In this document: positions 32,185 through 41,520 of the stretch, piece after piece
Numbering within the stretch: the stretch's first letter is position 1
Layout: each line of letters starts with the position of its first letter
Assembly (NCBI RefSeq): GCF_002250505.1
Contig: NZ_NJGY01000002.1
Coordinates: 178,839-242,838, forward strand
Origin: Janthinobacterium sp. PC23-8
Lineage (GTDB): Bacteria > Pseudomonadota > Gammaproteobacteria > Burkholderiales > Burkholderiaceae_D
Reading direction: 5' to 3'
DNA: 64,000 nucleotides
Translations under genes and position numbers: made by a program
The notes under the pieces: model-generated
Databases searched by the model: none
Seen by the model: the letters and a program-made list of their open reading frames with translations, nothing else
Told to the model about the DNA's origin: nothing

Positions 32185-34238
32185 GCGCAGGGCCGATCCT
32201 GTTGGCCGTGGCCGACGCGGCCGCGCTCAGCCACGCAGTCGCTTCGCTGGCGTTTTTCCTGCTTTCCCTTTTATTGATCAGCAACTGGCGCGCGCGCCGC
32301 CAGGCTCGCGCCTTGCTGGCCGCCTGCCTGGTGACGGGCTTGTGGGCCACCGGCATCGTCATGCTGGTGCTGCTGGAGCGGCGCTGGTCGCTGGTTGCCG
32401 ATGGCCTGGAACTGCTGCGCACCCTGGCCTGGCTGGTCTTCCTGTTGTTGTTGATCGCACCGTCGCGCGCGCGCCTGCTGGCGCTGGTGGCGGGTGGCGC
32501 CGGCGTGACGGCCATCGGCATGGTGCTGTGGTGGTCGGTCTTGCCGCAGCTGGCAGCCGAACAGGCCGCGTTTGCCCGTACCGCCGCCATCGCTTGCCGG
32601 CTCCTGCTGGCGGTGCTCGGCATGCTGCTGGTGGAGCAGTGGTACCGCAACACGCCGCCGCTCAAGCGCTGGGGCATCAAGTTTGCCTGCCTGGGCGTGG
32701 GCGGCCTGTTTGCCTATGATTTTTACCTGTACAGCGACGCCTTGCTGTTTCGCGAGATCAATGACGACATCTGGGCCGCGCGCGGCGTCGTCGATGCGCT
32801 GTGCGCGCCGCTGCTGGGCGTGTCGGCGGCGCGCAATACCGGCTGGGCGCTGGGTTTGTCGGTGTCGCGCCAGATGCTGTTCCGTTCGGCCGCATTGCTC
32901 GGTTCGGCCATCTATCTGCTGGCGATGGCGGCCAGCGCCTATTATTTGCGCTATTTCGGCGGCGCCTGGGGTTCCCTGATGCAGATGGCCTACCTGGGTG
33001 GCGCCGTGTTGCTGCTGGCCGGCGTGCTGTTTTCTGGCGCGCTGCGCGCCAAGCTCAAGGTGTTTATTAATAAACATTTTTACAAGGCAATTTTTGATTA
33101 TCGCGAAGAATGGCTGCGCTTTACGCGCGCCTTGTCCGACGATGGCCCGGACCTGGGCGAGCGCACCATACAGGCCGTGGCGCAGCTGGTGGAAAGCCCG
33201 GCCGGCGGGCTGTGGATCGCGCGCGAGGCGGGTAGCTTGAGTCCGGTAGCCAGCTGGAACTGGCCGCCGCAGTTGCCAGCGCAAGCAGCGGACGGCGCCT
33301 TGTACCGCTTCCTGGAGGCGCGGCAGTGGGTGATCGAGGTGGCCGACTGCCAACAAATGCCGCAACACTACGGCGAGCTGGTATTGCCGCCGGCGCTGCT
33401 GGCGCTGCCCGCCATCTGGCTGCTGGTGCCCTTGATGCTGCATGGGAAACTGTTCGGCGTGGTGGCGCTGGCGCGGCCGCGCGCGCGCATCGGCCTGAAC
33501 TGGGAGATTCGCGACGTGCTGAAAATTGCCGGTAGCCAGGCCGCCAGCTATCTGGCGCACCGCGAATCGCTCGATTCCCTGATGGTGTCGCGCCAGTTCG
33601 AGTCGTTCAACCGCATGTCGACCTTTATCGTGCACGACCTGAAGAACCTGGTGTTTCAGTTGTCGCTGCTGCTCAGCAACGCCGAGAAACACCGCGCCAA
33701 TCCGGCCTTCCAGCAAGATATGCTGGCCACGCTGGACCATTCCGTGCAGAAAATGAAGACCTTGCTGCAAAAGCTGGCGCGCGGTGAAACCCCGGATCTC
33801 GCGGCCCCCCTGCGGCTCGACGGCTTGCTGCAGCAGGCGGTGGCGGCCAAGGCCAGCCTGGAACCAAAGCCGCAGCTGGAAATTGTCGATGGCGAACTGA
33901 CGGTGCTGGCCAACCGCGCGCGCCTCGAGCGCGTGCTGGGCCATTTGATCCAGAACGCCATCGAGGCCACCGCCAGCAGCGGCCAGGTGGCCGTGCGCCT
34001 GCGCCGCGAACAGCGCACGGCGGTGGTGGAACTGAACGATACGGGCGCCGGCATGAGCGAGCAGTTCATCCGCGAGCGCCTGTTCAAGCCGTTCGACACC
34101 ACCAAGACGGCAGGCATGGGCATCGGCGTGTTCGAAAGCCGCGAATATATCCGCGAAGTGGGCGGTAGCCTGGAAGTACGCAGCGAGCCGCAGGTGGGCA
34201 CCACGTTTCGCGTGATCCTGCCGCTGCATCCCGCCTGA
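32181..34238 (+). CDS. prsK: PEP-CTERM system sensor histidine kinase PrsK
   Basis: A 685-residue membrane kinase starting at GTG. About eight membrane segments fill residues 10-285, a GAF-like region covers about 310-455, and the kinase core follows. The phospho-acceptor His sits in the family-typical FIVHDLKNL rather than SHELRTP. The ATPase has HLIQNAIEATASSG and ends with MGIGVFESREYI. PrsK with PrsR controls exosortase and PEP-CTERM genes. Translationally coupled to the sugar transferase by overlap; prsR begins 38 bp downstream. Confidence 0.92.
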   Translation: MSAGPILLAVADAAALSHAVASLAFFLLSLLLISNWRARRQARALLAACLVTGLWATGIVMLVLLERRWSLVADGLELLRTLAWLVFLLLLIAPSRARLLALVAGGAGVTAIGMVLWWSVLPQLAAEQAAFARTAAIACRLLLAVLGMLLVEQWYRNTPPLKRWGIKFACLGVGGLFAYDFYLYSDALLFREINDDIWAARGVVDALCAPLLGVSAARNTGWALGLSVSRQMLFRSAALLGSAIYLLAMAASAYYLRYFGGAWGSLMQMAYLGGAVLLLAGVLFSGALRAKLKVFINKHFYKAIFDYREEWLRFTRALSDDGPDLGERTIQAVAQLVESPAGGLWIAREAGSLSPVASWNWPPQLPAQAADGALYRFLEARQWVIEVADCQQMPQHYGELVLPPALLALPAIWLLVPLMLHGKLFGVVALARPRARIGLNWEIRDVLKIAGSQAASYLAHRESLDSLMVSRQFESFNRMSTFIVHDLKNLVFQLSLLLSNAEKHRANPAFQQDMLATLDHSVQKMKTLLQKLARGETPDLAAPLRLDGLLQQAVAAKASLEPKPQLEIVDGELTVLANRARLERVLGHLIQNAIEATASSGQVAVRLRREQRTAVVELNDTGAGMSEQFIRERLFKPFDTTKTAGMGIGVFESREYIREVGGSLEVRSEPQVGTTFRVILPLHPA

Positions 34239-34276
34239 AAAAATCTTGAAAAACCCGCAAGCGCAGAGGAAACCGC

Positions 34277-35626
34277 ATGGGCAAGCAGAAACTGCTGGTG
34301 ATCGAAGACGATCCCGGCCTGCAAAAGCAGTTGCAATGGAGTTTTGACGGCTACGAGGTGCTGCTGGCGGGTGAGCGCGAGGCGGCGCTGGCGCAGGTGC
34401 GGCGCCACCAGCCTGCCGTCGTGACGATGGACCTGGGGCTGCCGCCCGATCCGGACGGCGCCACCGAAGGGCTGGCCACCTTGCAGCAGATCCTGGCGCT
34501 GGCGCCCGACACCAAGGTGATCGTGTTGTCGGGCAACCAGGAGCGCGCCCATGCGTTGAAGGCCATCGCGCTGGGCGCCTATGATTTTCACCAGAAGCCG
34601 TTCGACGCCGACATGCTGGGCCTGGTGATCGCGCGCGCCTTTTATCTGCACGCGATGCAGCAGGAAAACCGGCGCATGCTGCAGACCCAGGCTGACTCGC
34701 CGCTGGCCGGCATCGTCAGCCGCGATCCCGGCATGCTCAAACTGTGCCGCAGCGTGGAAAAAGTGGCACCCTCGTCGGCCAGCGTGATGCTGCTGGGCGA
34801 CTCGGGCAGCGGCAAGGAGCTGATCGCGCGCGGTCTGCATGCGCTCAGCAGCCGGAGCAGCCAGCGCTTTGTCGCCATCAACTGCGCGGCGATCCCTGAA
34901 CACCTGCTCGAAAGCGAGCTGTTCGGCTACGAACGCGGCGCGTTTACGGGCGCCGCGCGCCAAACCCTGGGCAAGATCGAACTGGCCCACGGCGGCACGT
35001 TTTTTCTCGATGAAATCGGCGACATGCCGCTGGCGCTGCAGGCCAAATTGCTGCGCTTTTTGCAGGAGCGCGTGATCGAGCGCGTTGGCGGACGTGGCGA
35101 AATCGCCGTCGACGTGCGCATCGTCTGCGCCACCCACCAGGACCTGAAAGCGCTGGCCGGGCAGGGACGTTTCCGCGAAGACCTGTATTACCGCCTCAGT
35201 GAAATCGTGCTGCGCATTCCGCCGCTGCGCGAACGGGCCGGCGACTGCGCCTTGCTGGCCCACCATTTCAAGAACAAGTTCTGCGCCAGCGAAGGGCGTG
35301 CCAGCCTGCATTTCAGCAATGACGCGCTGCAGGCGATCGAAGCGTATGACTGGCCCGGCAATGTGCGCGAGGTGGAAAATTGCATCAAGCGGGCCGTCAT
35401 CATGTGCGACGGCCCGCAGATCATGGTCGACGATCTGGGCCTGCCCGACCACGCGGCACCGCTCGAGGACAGCGTCAACCTGCGCCAGGCGCGCGACGCG
35501 GCCGAATACAAGGTGATGGTGCGCGCGCTGGCGCGCTCCGACGGCAATATCGTCAAGGCCGCCGAACTGCTGGGCGTGAGCCGGCCCACCCTGTACGACC
35601 TGATGAATCACCATGGCATCAAGTAG
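34277..35626 (+). CDS. prsR: PEP-CTERM-box response regulator PrsR (sigma-54 activator)
   Basis: A 449-residue NtrC-type activator. The receiver is at about 1-130, with [14 protein letters not shown] holding the acceptor Asp. The AAA+ domain covers about 145-380, with Walker A GDSGSGKE, the sigma-54 contact loop GAFTGA and Walker B FFLDEIGD. The C-terminal Fis-type helix-turn-helix is [24 protein letters not shown] ribosome site precedes the ATG. It should drive sigma-54 promoters of PEP-CTERM and polysaccharide genes; I found no convincing -24/-12 site within this window. Confidence 0.94.
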   Translation: MGKQKLLVIEDDPGLQKQLQWSFDGYEVLLAGEREAALAQVRRHQPAVVTMDLGLPPDPDGATEGLATLQQILALAPDTKVIVLSGNQERAHALKAIALGAYDFHQKPFDADMLGLVIARAFYLHAMQQENRRMLQTQADSPLAGIVSRDPGMLKLCRSVEKVAPSSASVMLLGDSGSGKELIARGLHALSSRSSQRFVAINCAAIPEHLLESELFGYERGAFTGAARQTLGKIELAHGGTFFLDEIGDMPLALQAKLLRFLQERVIERVGGRGEIAVDVRIVCATHQDLKALAGQGRFREDLYYRLSEIVLRIPPLRERAGDCALLAHHFKNKFCASEGRASLHFSNDALQAIEAYDWPGNVREVENCIKRAVIMCDGPQIMVDDLGLPDHAAPLEDSVNLRQARDAAEYKVMVRALARSDGNIVKAAELLGVSRPTLYDLMNHHGIK

Positions 35627-35727
35627 CTGTTTCTGAACTGTATCAAATGCTATTTTGTGTATGACGTCGCACATACGCTCGCGGCACGGCGCGGCATCCT
35701 TGTTCTCATCAACGACAAGGAGGTGTC

Positions 35728-36171
35728 ATGAATGCAATCAGCTTGTTAATGAAGGACCACAAGGACGTCAAGGCGCTGTTTGCCCAGTACCAAGGCCTGA
35801 GCGACCGTTCGTTTGCCACCAAGAAAAAACTGGCCGAGCAGATCTGCCACCAGCTGACCGTGCACACCCAGCTGGAAGAAGAAATCTTCTATCCGGCCGT
35901 GCGCCGTCCCATCCATGACGGCGATTTGATGGACGAAGCAGTGGTCGAACACGCCAGCGCCAAGGAACTGATCGCGCAAATCCTTGCCATGGACCCCACC
36001 GAAGACCTGTATGACGCCAAGCTCACCGTGCTGTCCGAGCAGATCCAACACCATGTCAAGGAAGAAGAAGGCGACATGTTTCCCAAGGTACGCAAGACCG
36101 GCCTAGACCTCGATGCGCTGGGCGAGCAAATGGCGGCCCGCAAGCAACAACTGGCCGCCGCCGGCACCTGA
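35728..36171 (+). CDS. hemerythrin HHE-domain protein
   Basis: A 147-residue helical protein with diiron ligands in the expected order: His in KDHKDVK, His and Glu in HTQLEEE, His in EHASAKE, and HHVKEEEGDMF. It may bind oxygen or nitric oxide or act in iron-sulfur repair or stress. It has a very strong AAGGAGGTG ribosome site. It heads a tight operon with the membrane protein at 36199 and a 24-residue peptide. Confidence 0.88.
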   Translation: MNAISLLMKDHKDVKALFAQYQGLSDRSFATKKKLAEQICHQLTVHTQLEEEIFYPAVRRPIHDGDLMDEAVVEHASAKELIAQILAMDPTEDLYDAKLTVLSEQIQHHVKEEEGDMFPKVRKTGLDLDALGEQMAARKQQLAAAGT

Positions 36172-36198
36172 ACCACACAATTTTTACAGGGGAACCTT

Positions 36199-37116
36199 AT
36201 GCAAACGACGCAATTGTCCGTCCCGGACCTCAATCAACCTGGTGTCTCCTGGGGCGCCGTCCTGGCCGGCGCCGCCGCAGCCGCCGCACTGTCCTTCATC
36301 CTGCTGATCCTCGGCGTCGGCCTGGGCCTGTCCGCCGTTTCGCCATGGTCGTTCAACGCCACGGCGATCGGCGTATCGACCATTGTCTGGCTCGCTTTCA
36401 TGCAACTGGCCGCGTCCGGCATCGGTGGCTACATGGCCGGCCGCCTGCGGGTCAAATGGAGCTCTGTGCATACCGATGAAGTGCATTTTCGCGATACCGC
36501 CCACGGCTTGCTGGCGTGGGCCGTGGCGACCCTGGTGACGGTGGCCCTGCTGGCCGGCGGCACGCGCGCCGTGCTGAGCGGTGCCCTCGATGCGGGGACG
36601 GGCGTGGCGGCGGCGGTCGCGCCAGCGGCCGCAGCCAAGGCCGGCGAAGGCGGCAGTGGCGCCAATGGCGTCAATCCGCTCGACTACTTCTCGGACATGC
36701 TGCTGCGCTCTGCTCCCGCACCAGCCGCGACCACCGGGGCGCCGGCCATGCCAGCGGTGAACGCACCCGACCAAGGCGTTGAAATCGGCCGCATCTTTGC
36801 CGCCAGCATGTCGAACGGCACCCTGGCGCCCGACGACCGCGCCTACCTGGGCCAGCTCGTTGCCAGGCGCACCGGCGCGACGCAAGCCGCGGCCGAAACC
36901 CGTGTCGACGCCGTCTACGGCCGCGCCGCCAAGGCCGCCGCCGACGCCAGGGCCAAGGCCAGGGAAGCCGCCGATACGGCCCGCAAGGCTGGTGCCCATA
37001 CGGCCCTGTGGATGTTTGTCGCCCTGTTGCTCGGCGCCTTTGTCGCCGCGCTGGCAGCGACGTTTGGCGGCCGCCAGCGCGACCACGAGCGTGTGCTGCG
37101 CCACGTGACGATTTGA
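36199..37116 (+). CDS. unknown four-segment membrane protein
   Basis: A 305-residue protein with hydrophobic segments near residues 20-48, 53-75, 97-118 and 270-292. The soluble region between has an Ala-rich, coiled-coil-like stretch (about 225-268, many Ala, Arg and Lys). The glycine-rich first helices (GAVLAGAAAAAALSF, LGVGLGLSAVSPW) are distinctive. Related proteins are sometimes labelled PhnA-like, a label the sequence does not support. It is cotranscribed with the hemerythrin gene 27 bp upstream. Function unknown. Confidence 0.75.
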   Translation: MQTTQLSVPDLNQPGVSWGAVLAGAAAAAALSFILLILGVGLGLSAVSPWSFNATAIGVSTIVWLAFMQLAASGIGGYMAGRLRVKWSSVHTDEVHFRDTAHGLLAWAVATLVTVALLAGGTRAVLSGALDAGTGVAAAVAPAAAAKAGEGGSGANGVNPLDYFSDMLLRSAPAPAATTGAPAMPAVNAPDQGVEIGRIFAASMSNGTLAPDDRAYLGQLVARRTGATQAAAETRVDAVYGRAAKAAADARAKAREAADTARKAGAHTALWMFVALLLGAFVAALAATFGGRQRDHERVLRHVTI

Positions 37117-37144
37117 TTATTCACCTTATTACAGGAGATACTCC

Positions 37145-37219
37145 ATGCGTTCCATCCTCTTGCTGTTGCTGGGCATCCCGCTGCCGATCGTGATCCTGAT
37201 CGCCATCTTCGTCCACTAA
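37145..37219 (+). CDS. 24-residue hydrophobic peptide
   Basis: A short frame from ATG to TAA encodes MRSILLLLLG, then IPLPIVILIAIFVH, one membrane-spanning segment with a basic N-terminus. A good ribosome site (ACAGGAGAT) lies 6 nt upstream, and a rho-independent terminator follows 25 nt after the stop, so it is a convincing last gene of the hemerythrin operon. It is below the size limit of most gene callers. Function unknown; it may associate with the membrane protein encoded just upstream. Confidence 0.7.
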   Translation: MRSILLLLLGIPLPIVILIAIFVH

Positions 37220-37243
37220 ATTCTGCTGGGCGGGCAATGAACC

Positions 37244-37282
37244 ATCAGGCGCGGCCCGCAAGGTCCGCGCCTGATTTGTTTT
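37244..37282 (+). terminator. terminator of the hemerythrin operon
   Basis: An 11-bp stem (ATCAGGCGCGG at 37244-37254 with CCGCGCCTGAT at 37265-37275) is followed by TTGTTTT. Confidence 0.85.
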
Positions 37283-37350
37283 GTGCTGTATTTTTTGTGC
37301 TGTATCAATCGGCTGTGTAAGATAGCCAGACCTATTTTTCGAGAGCTGTC

Positions 37351-37920
37351 ATGACTGCCACTTCCAAGCGTTCCTTCCTGAAAACCGCTTCCATTGCCAC
37401 GCTGGCCTGCGCCATGCTCGCTTCCTGCTCGACCCTGATCGGTCCGCGCGACGTGACCGTGCCGCTGGCCAGGATGCAGCAGGGGCTGGAGCGCCGCTTT
37501 CCGATCGACAAGCGCGTACTGTCGGTGATCGACGTGAAGGTCACCAATCCGCAACTGTCGCTGCAGCCGGAAAGGGAGCGGGTGGCGTTATCGGTCGACG
37601 CGGTCGTCACGCCGCCGTTTATCCGCCAGCACTGGCGCGGCACTCTGGCGATCTCGGGCCGGCTGCGGCTCGATGCGCAGCGCAATGCCGTCTATCTGGT
37701 CGACGCCAGCGTGGACAGGGTCAATATCGATGGCATGGATGAAGCGCAGCAGCGCCAATTTGCCAAGGTGGCCAGCCTGGTGGGCGACCAGCTGATGCAT
37801 GAAACGCCGATCTATACCTTCAAGCCCGAAGAGCTGCGCTATGCCGGCGTGCAGTTTGTGCCGACGCAGCTGCGCACCACCGCTGACGCTCTGGTGGTGA
37901 CGTTTGAACCGGCCAGATGA
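37351..37920 (+). CDS. DUF1439 lipoprotein (YceB-like)
   Basis: A 189-residue lipoprotein. The signal sequence ends in a lipobox LASC (Cys at about residue 26), and the mature part shows the DUF1439 pattern of repeated beta strands (RRFPIDKRVLSVIDVKVTNP, FKPEELRYAGVQFVP). These proteins are probably envelope lipid-binding lipoproteins; the function is not established. Single gene with its own terminator. Confidence 0.85.
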   Translation: MTATSKRSFLKTASIATLACAMLASCSTLIGPRDVTVPLARMQQGLERRFPIDKRVLSVIDVKVTNPQLSLQPERERVALSVDAVVTPPFIRQHWRGTLAISGRLRLDAQRNAVYLVDASVDRVNIDGMDEAQQRQFAKVASLVGDQLMHETPIYTFKPEELRYAGVQFVPTQLRTTADALVVTFEPAR

Positions 37921-37931
37921 ACGCCCATGAA

Positions 37932-37953
37932 AAAATCGCCCGAAGGCGATTTA
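37932..37953 (+). terminator. terminator between the DUF1439 gene and lpxO
   Basis: AAATCGCC pairs with GGCGATTT across a CGAA tetraloop, with A and T runs on both sides; it can serve both convergent genes. Confidence 0.8.
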
Positions 37954-37970
37954 TTTGAGTCTGATACGTC

Positions 37971-38870
37971 TTAAATATAATAAAGCAGCGCAACCACGGC
38001 GACCACCAGCGCAATGCGCGCCAGGTTGTAGGCCGGCTTGCTCCAGGCCTTGAAGCGGCGGCGGTACTGGCCCATGGCCCAGGAGATGCGGAACAGCTTG
38101 CTGATGCCGCCGGCCTGGTCGCCCAGTTCGTTGGGCGAGGCGGCGGCCGTCATCAGGGTGCGGCCCAGCCAGCGGTTCAGCGCCTGTGCCCAGCGGAAAC
38201 GCATCGGGCGTTCTATATCGCAGAAAAGAATGATGCGGTCGCTGCCGGCGTCATTGCGGGCCCAGTGGATATAGGTTTCATCGAACATCACGGCCTGGCC
38301 GTCGCGCCAGCTGTGGCGTTCGCCATCGACATCGATAAAGCAGCGGTCGTCGTTCGGCGTCTGCAGGCCCAGATGGTAGCGCAGCGAACCGGCAAACGGG
38401 TCGCGGTGGGGGTTGAGCTTGCCGCCGGACGGCAGTTCCGCAAACATGGCCGCCTTGATCGAGGGAATCGATTGCAGCAGGGCATAGGTCTGCGGGCACA
38501 TCTGCTGCGCCGACGGGTGGCTGGCGTCATACCACTTCAGGTAAAAGCGCTTCCAGCCATATTTAAAGAAGGAATTGAACCCGACGTCGTCGTTCTTTTC
38601 CGCCGCCTTGATCTTTTTCAGCTCCTGCAAGCGCAGCGCCTCATCGCGGATGATGTGCCAGTTCTGCTGCAGCGGCGCCAGCTCGGGAAAGTCGGACACG
38701 GCCAGATAGGGCGTGGCCGGCACTTTCGAAAACGTGTGCATGAACAGGTTCAGCGGCGCCATGAACGACGAGTGGTCGAAGAGCTGGCGGCGGAACGGCA
38801 GGCGCACCTTGCCCCGAAAATGGATATGTAAAACAGAAAACGCAAAAATGCCCAGCAAGGCCCACTTCAT
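37971..38870 (-). CDS. lpxO: aspartyl/asparaginyl beta-hydroxylase family, LpxO-like lipid A hydroxylase
   Basis: A 299-residue Fe(II)/2-oxoglutarate dioxygenase. A short N-terminal membrane segment is followed by the oxygenase fold, with metal ligands in PHRDPF and ETYIHWARND and the 2-oxoglutarate Arg nearby. A C-terminal hydrophobic segment (about 280-298) supports membrane association. LpxO hydroxylates an acyl chain of lipid A at the inner membrane; the substrate here is inferred. The ATG at 38870 has a GAGG ribosome site 8 nt upstream; ten extra upstream codons are rejected. Confidence 0.85.
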   Translation of the reverse strand: MKWALLGIFAFSVLHIHFRGKVRLPFRRQLFDHSSFMAPLNLFMHTFSKVPATPYLAVSDFPELAPLQQNWHIIRDEALRLQELKKIKAAEKNDDVGFNSFFKYGWKRFYLKWYDASHPSAQQMCPQTYALLQSIPSIKAAMFAELPSGGKLNPHRDPFAGSLRYHLGLQTPNDDRCFIDVDGERHSWRDGQAVMFDETYIHWARNDAGSDRIILFCDIERPMRFRWAQALNRWLGRTLMTAAASPNELGDQAGGISKLFRISWAMGQYRRRFKAWSKPAYNLARIALVVAVVALLYYI

Positions 38871-39305
38871 ACACAACCTCGATTTGAAAGAATGGCCCAA
38901 TTATAACCAGTTAATGGTCACGCCTACGGGCGGGGCAAGCAAGGGTGATGGCGGCGCTTGATGAGGGAAAAGCCGCTGGCGGGACGGGGCGTTAAGTTAA
39001 CTGGCGCACATTATGGAAAAATAATTGAAAAAAAGTGCACAAAAGGAAATATATAGTGCTTTTAAACATCAAAAACAGGTTTCTGAAGATCCTTTTTTAT
39101 TGCTCATGAGTTATAGTTTCGCCCATAGAGAACGCCGGCCAGGAGCCGCGCTTTTCCTGCAGGAACACCTCCGACGGCCCAAAAAACGCCAGTCGCCGGC
39201 CTGCGTCCCGCCACAGGATGCGGCCTGTATTGCAGCAACGATTGCACAAGCTATCTCATTAACGCTGCCGTTTCTGGCAAGCATGTTCAAAAAACAGGAG
39301 CGATC
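38871..39305. other. 435-bp intergenic region between lpxO and the chemoreceptor
   Basis: This gap must hold the lpxO and chemoreceptor promoters. Its middle (about 39005-39115) is AT-rich. A 94-codon frame with a TTG start (39025-39309) overlaps the chemoreceptor start and has no family character, so I do not call it a gene. I see no clear terminator or sigma-28 site. Confidence 0.5.
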
Positions 39306-40886
39306 ATGAAGTCACAACGTAGTCTTACCATCGGCATGCGCCTGACCCTCGGTTTTGCCGCCCTGGTGGCGCTGATGCTGGTGCTGGCCGCCTTTGCCCT
39401 GCTGCGCATCGGCGCCGTCTCAAACGCCATGCGCGCCCAGGATAATGTGCAGCAGCAAAAACTTGAACCGCTGTATGTGGCGCGCGAAGCGCTCGACCAG
39501 ACCGGCCTGGCCGCGCGCAATGCCTATATTTTCCACGACGACGCAGCCGCCGCGCGCGAACTGGCCATCGTCGACCAGCAAAAGGCGCTGTACCTCGATG
39601 CACTGTCCAAACTGACACCCGTGTTCCAGGGCGACGCGCAGTTCGAGAAAGTCAGCGCCGGCCTGAACGCCATGGCGCAGGAGCTGCTGCGCCCGCGCCA
39701 GTTGCGCGAGGCGGGCAAGATGGAGGAATATGGCGCCTTTCTGGTCAATGACTGCAGTCCCTTGCGCCGCCGGATCGTCGCCGATATCGATACGGTGTTG
39801 AAATCGGTGCAGCGCGAGTCGACGCTGGCCAGCGATGAGGCCCACGCCATCTACGGCCATTCGGTGCGCTGGATCGCCGCGCTGGCGGCCATCAGCGTGC
39901 TCGTCTGCGTGGTGGTGGCCACCGTCATCACGCGCCGCCTGCTGGGCCAGCTCGGTGGCGAGCCCGATTATGCGGCAGCGATCGCCGGCCGGATCGCCCA
40001 TGGCGAACTGGCGATCGACGTGGTCACGCGCCCCGGCGACGACAGCAGCATGCTGTTTGCCATGAAAACCATGCGCGACAATCTGTCGGCCATCGTCGGC
40101 AAGGTGCGTCATGGGACTGAAAACATCACCTCTGCCTCGACCGAGATCGCGTCGGGCAACCGCGACCTGTCGCAGCGCACCGAGCAGCAGGCCGGCTCGC
40201 TGGAAGAAGTCGCCTCGTCAATGGAGGAAATGATCGCCACCGTGCGCCAGAATGCGGAAAACGCCCAGCAGGCGAACCACCTGGCGCACGCAGCGTCGAA
40301 GGTGTCGGAGCAGGGTGGCAAGGCGGTGGCCGAAGTGGTGCAGACCATGAACCTGATCAACGCCTCGTCGAACAGGATCGTCGACATTATCGGCGTGATC
40401 GACGGCATCGCCTTCCAGACGAATATTTTGGCGCTCAACGCCGCCGTGGAAGCGGCGCGCGCCGGCGAACAGGGACGCGGCTTTGCGGTCGTCGCCACCG
40501 AAGTGCGCAGCCTGGCCCAGCGCTCGGCCGCCGCCGCACAGGAAATCAAGGCATTGATCCACGATTCGGTCAGCAAGGTCGGCACCGGCACCGTGCTGGT
40601 CGAAAAAGCCGGCGCCACCATGCAGGAGGTGGTGGCCGGCATCGGCCGCGTGACGGGCATCATGGCCGAAATCAGCCATGCTACCCAGGAGCAGGGCGCC
40701 GGCATCGAGCAGATCAACCGCGCCATCGTCGACATGGATAAAGTGACGCAGCAGAACGCGGCGCTGGTCGAGCAGGCGGCCGCCGCCGCCCTGCAATTGC
40801 AGCAGCAGGCCGAACAGCTGGAGCAGGAAGTGGGTATCTTCAAGCTGGCCGGGGCGCATGGCCAGTCGCTGCCGCTGGCCGCATAA
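39306..40886 (+). CDS. methyl-accepting chemotaxis protein
   Basis: A 526-residue Tar-like chemoreceptor. Membrane segment 1 is about 12-34, a four-helix-bundle periplasmic sensor covers about 35-190, and membrane segment 2 about 194-216. A HAMP-like linker and the signalling hairpin follow ([20 protein letters not shown] then [15 protein letters not shown]). The C-terminus ends QSLPLAA and lacks a CheR/CheB-tethering pentapeptide. Ribosome site CAGGAG. Ligand unknown. Confidence 0.95.
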   Translation: MKSQRSLTIGMRLTLGFAALVALMLVLAAFALLRIGAVSNAMRAQDNVQQQKLEPLYVAREALDQTGLAARNAYIFHDDAAAARELAIVDQQKALYLDALSKLTPVFQGDAQFEKVSAGLNAMAQELLRPRQLREAGKMEEYGAFLVNDCSPLRRRIVADIDTVLKSVQRESTLASDEAHAIYGHSVRWIAALAAISVLVCVVVATVITRRLLGQLGGEPDYAAAIAGRIAHGELAIDVVTRPGDDSSMLFAMKTMRDNLSAIVGKVRHGTENITSASTEIASGNRDLSQRTEQQAGSLEEVASSMEEMIATVRQNAENAQQANHLAHAASKVSEQGGKAVAEVVQTMNLINASSNRIVDIIGVIDGIAFQTNILALNAAVEAARAGEQGRGFAVVATEVRSLAQRSAAAAQEIKALIHDSVSKVGTGTVLVEKAGATMQEVVAGIGRVTGIMAEISHATQEQGAGIEQINRAIVDMDKVTQQNAALVEQAAAAALQLQQQAEQLEQEVGIFKLAGAHGQSLPLAA

Positions 40887-40963
40887 GCATTCGTCCTGGG
40901 GGACGCGCAAGCGCGGTTTTACGCGCTACAATGGAAGCCGGACCAGCGCCCCCAGGATCGCAT

Positions 40964-41497
40964 ATGCAGCTGCACGGAAGTCACGATGTGGACCGCCCGG
41001 AGATGGCGCTGAAGGCGCCGCTGTTGCGCCATGTCGGCGGCGCGCTGGGCTGGGCAGTGCTGACCTGCCTGCTCTGCTTCGCCATCCTGGCCGTCACCCA
41101 GGCCTTGTTGCCGCCGCAATACTGGGGCGCACGCACGGGCCTGGCGCGTTTCCAGCGCGAAATGTCGCTGCCGCTGCTGCTGTTCTGGGTCGTCATCTAT
41201 TCCCCCATTCTTGAAACCTTCCTCGGCCAGTTGCTGCCGCTGGAGATACTGCGGCGTGTTGGCGTGGGCCAGCCTTGGTGCATCTTTAGCGGCGCCATCC
41301 TGTGGGGCATCGTCCATTATCTGAGCGGCGGCTTGCTGCATGCGATAGTCGCGCTCGGTTCAGGCGCCATGTTCAGCTTTATCTACCTGCGCTACCGCCA
41401 ACCGGGCGTGGCCGCTGCCTATGCCACCACGGCGCTGGCGCGCGCATTTAACAATGCACTGCTGCTGATCGCCGTCGCTTACGGTGTTGATGCCTGA
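40964..41497 (+). CDS. CPBP-family intramembrane protein, catalytic motif 1 degenerate
   Basis: A 177-residue membrane protein with about five hydrophobic segments and the layout of CPBP (CAAX protease/bacteriocin-processing) proteins. Motif 2 (WGIVHYLSGG) and a later His/Asn region (LLHAIVALG, FNNALL) are recognisable. Motif 1 reads SPILETFLGQ, where EExxxR is usual, so the second Glu and the Arg are missing. It may be catalytically inactive. The ATG at 40964 has an AGGA ribosome site; the ATG at 40931 has none. Confidence 0.7.
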   Translation: MQLHGSHDVDRPEMALKAPLLRHVGGALGWAVLTCLLCFAILAVTQALLPPQYWGARTGLARFQREMSLPLLLFWVVIYSPILETFLGQLLPLEILRRVGVGQPWCIFSGAILWGIVHYLSGGLLHAIVALGSGAMFSFIYLRYRQPGVAAAYATTALARAFNNALLLIAVAYGVDA

Positions 41498-41510
41498 CGG
41501 TGTCAACACC
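41483..41510. terminator. hairpin between convergent CPBP and TonB-receptor genes
   Basis: A perfect 8-bp stem (GGTGTTGA at 41483-41490 with TCAACACC at 41503-41510) has the CPBP stop codon in its loop. No T run follows. Confidence 0.4.
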
Positions 41511-41520
41511 TGAAAGCGGC

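Noticed and set aside
33656..35674. 672-codon frame antisense to prsK/prsR
   Set aside because: It spans two real opposite-strand genes, has no ribosome site and reads as low-complexity shadow.
39025..39309. 94-codon frame before the chemoreceptor
   Set aside because: TTG start without ribosome site, overlaps the chemoreceptor start, no family character.
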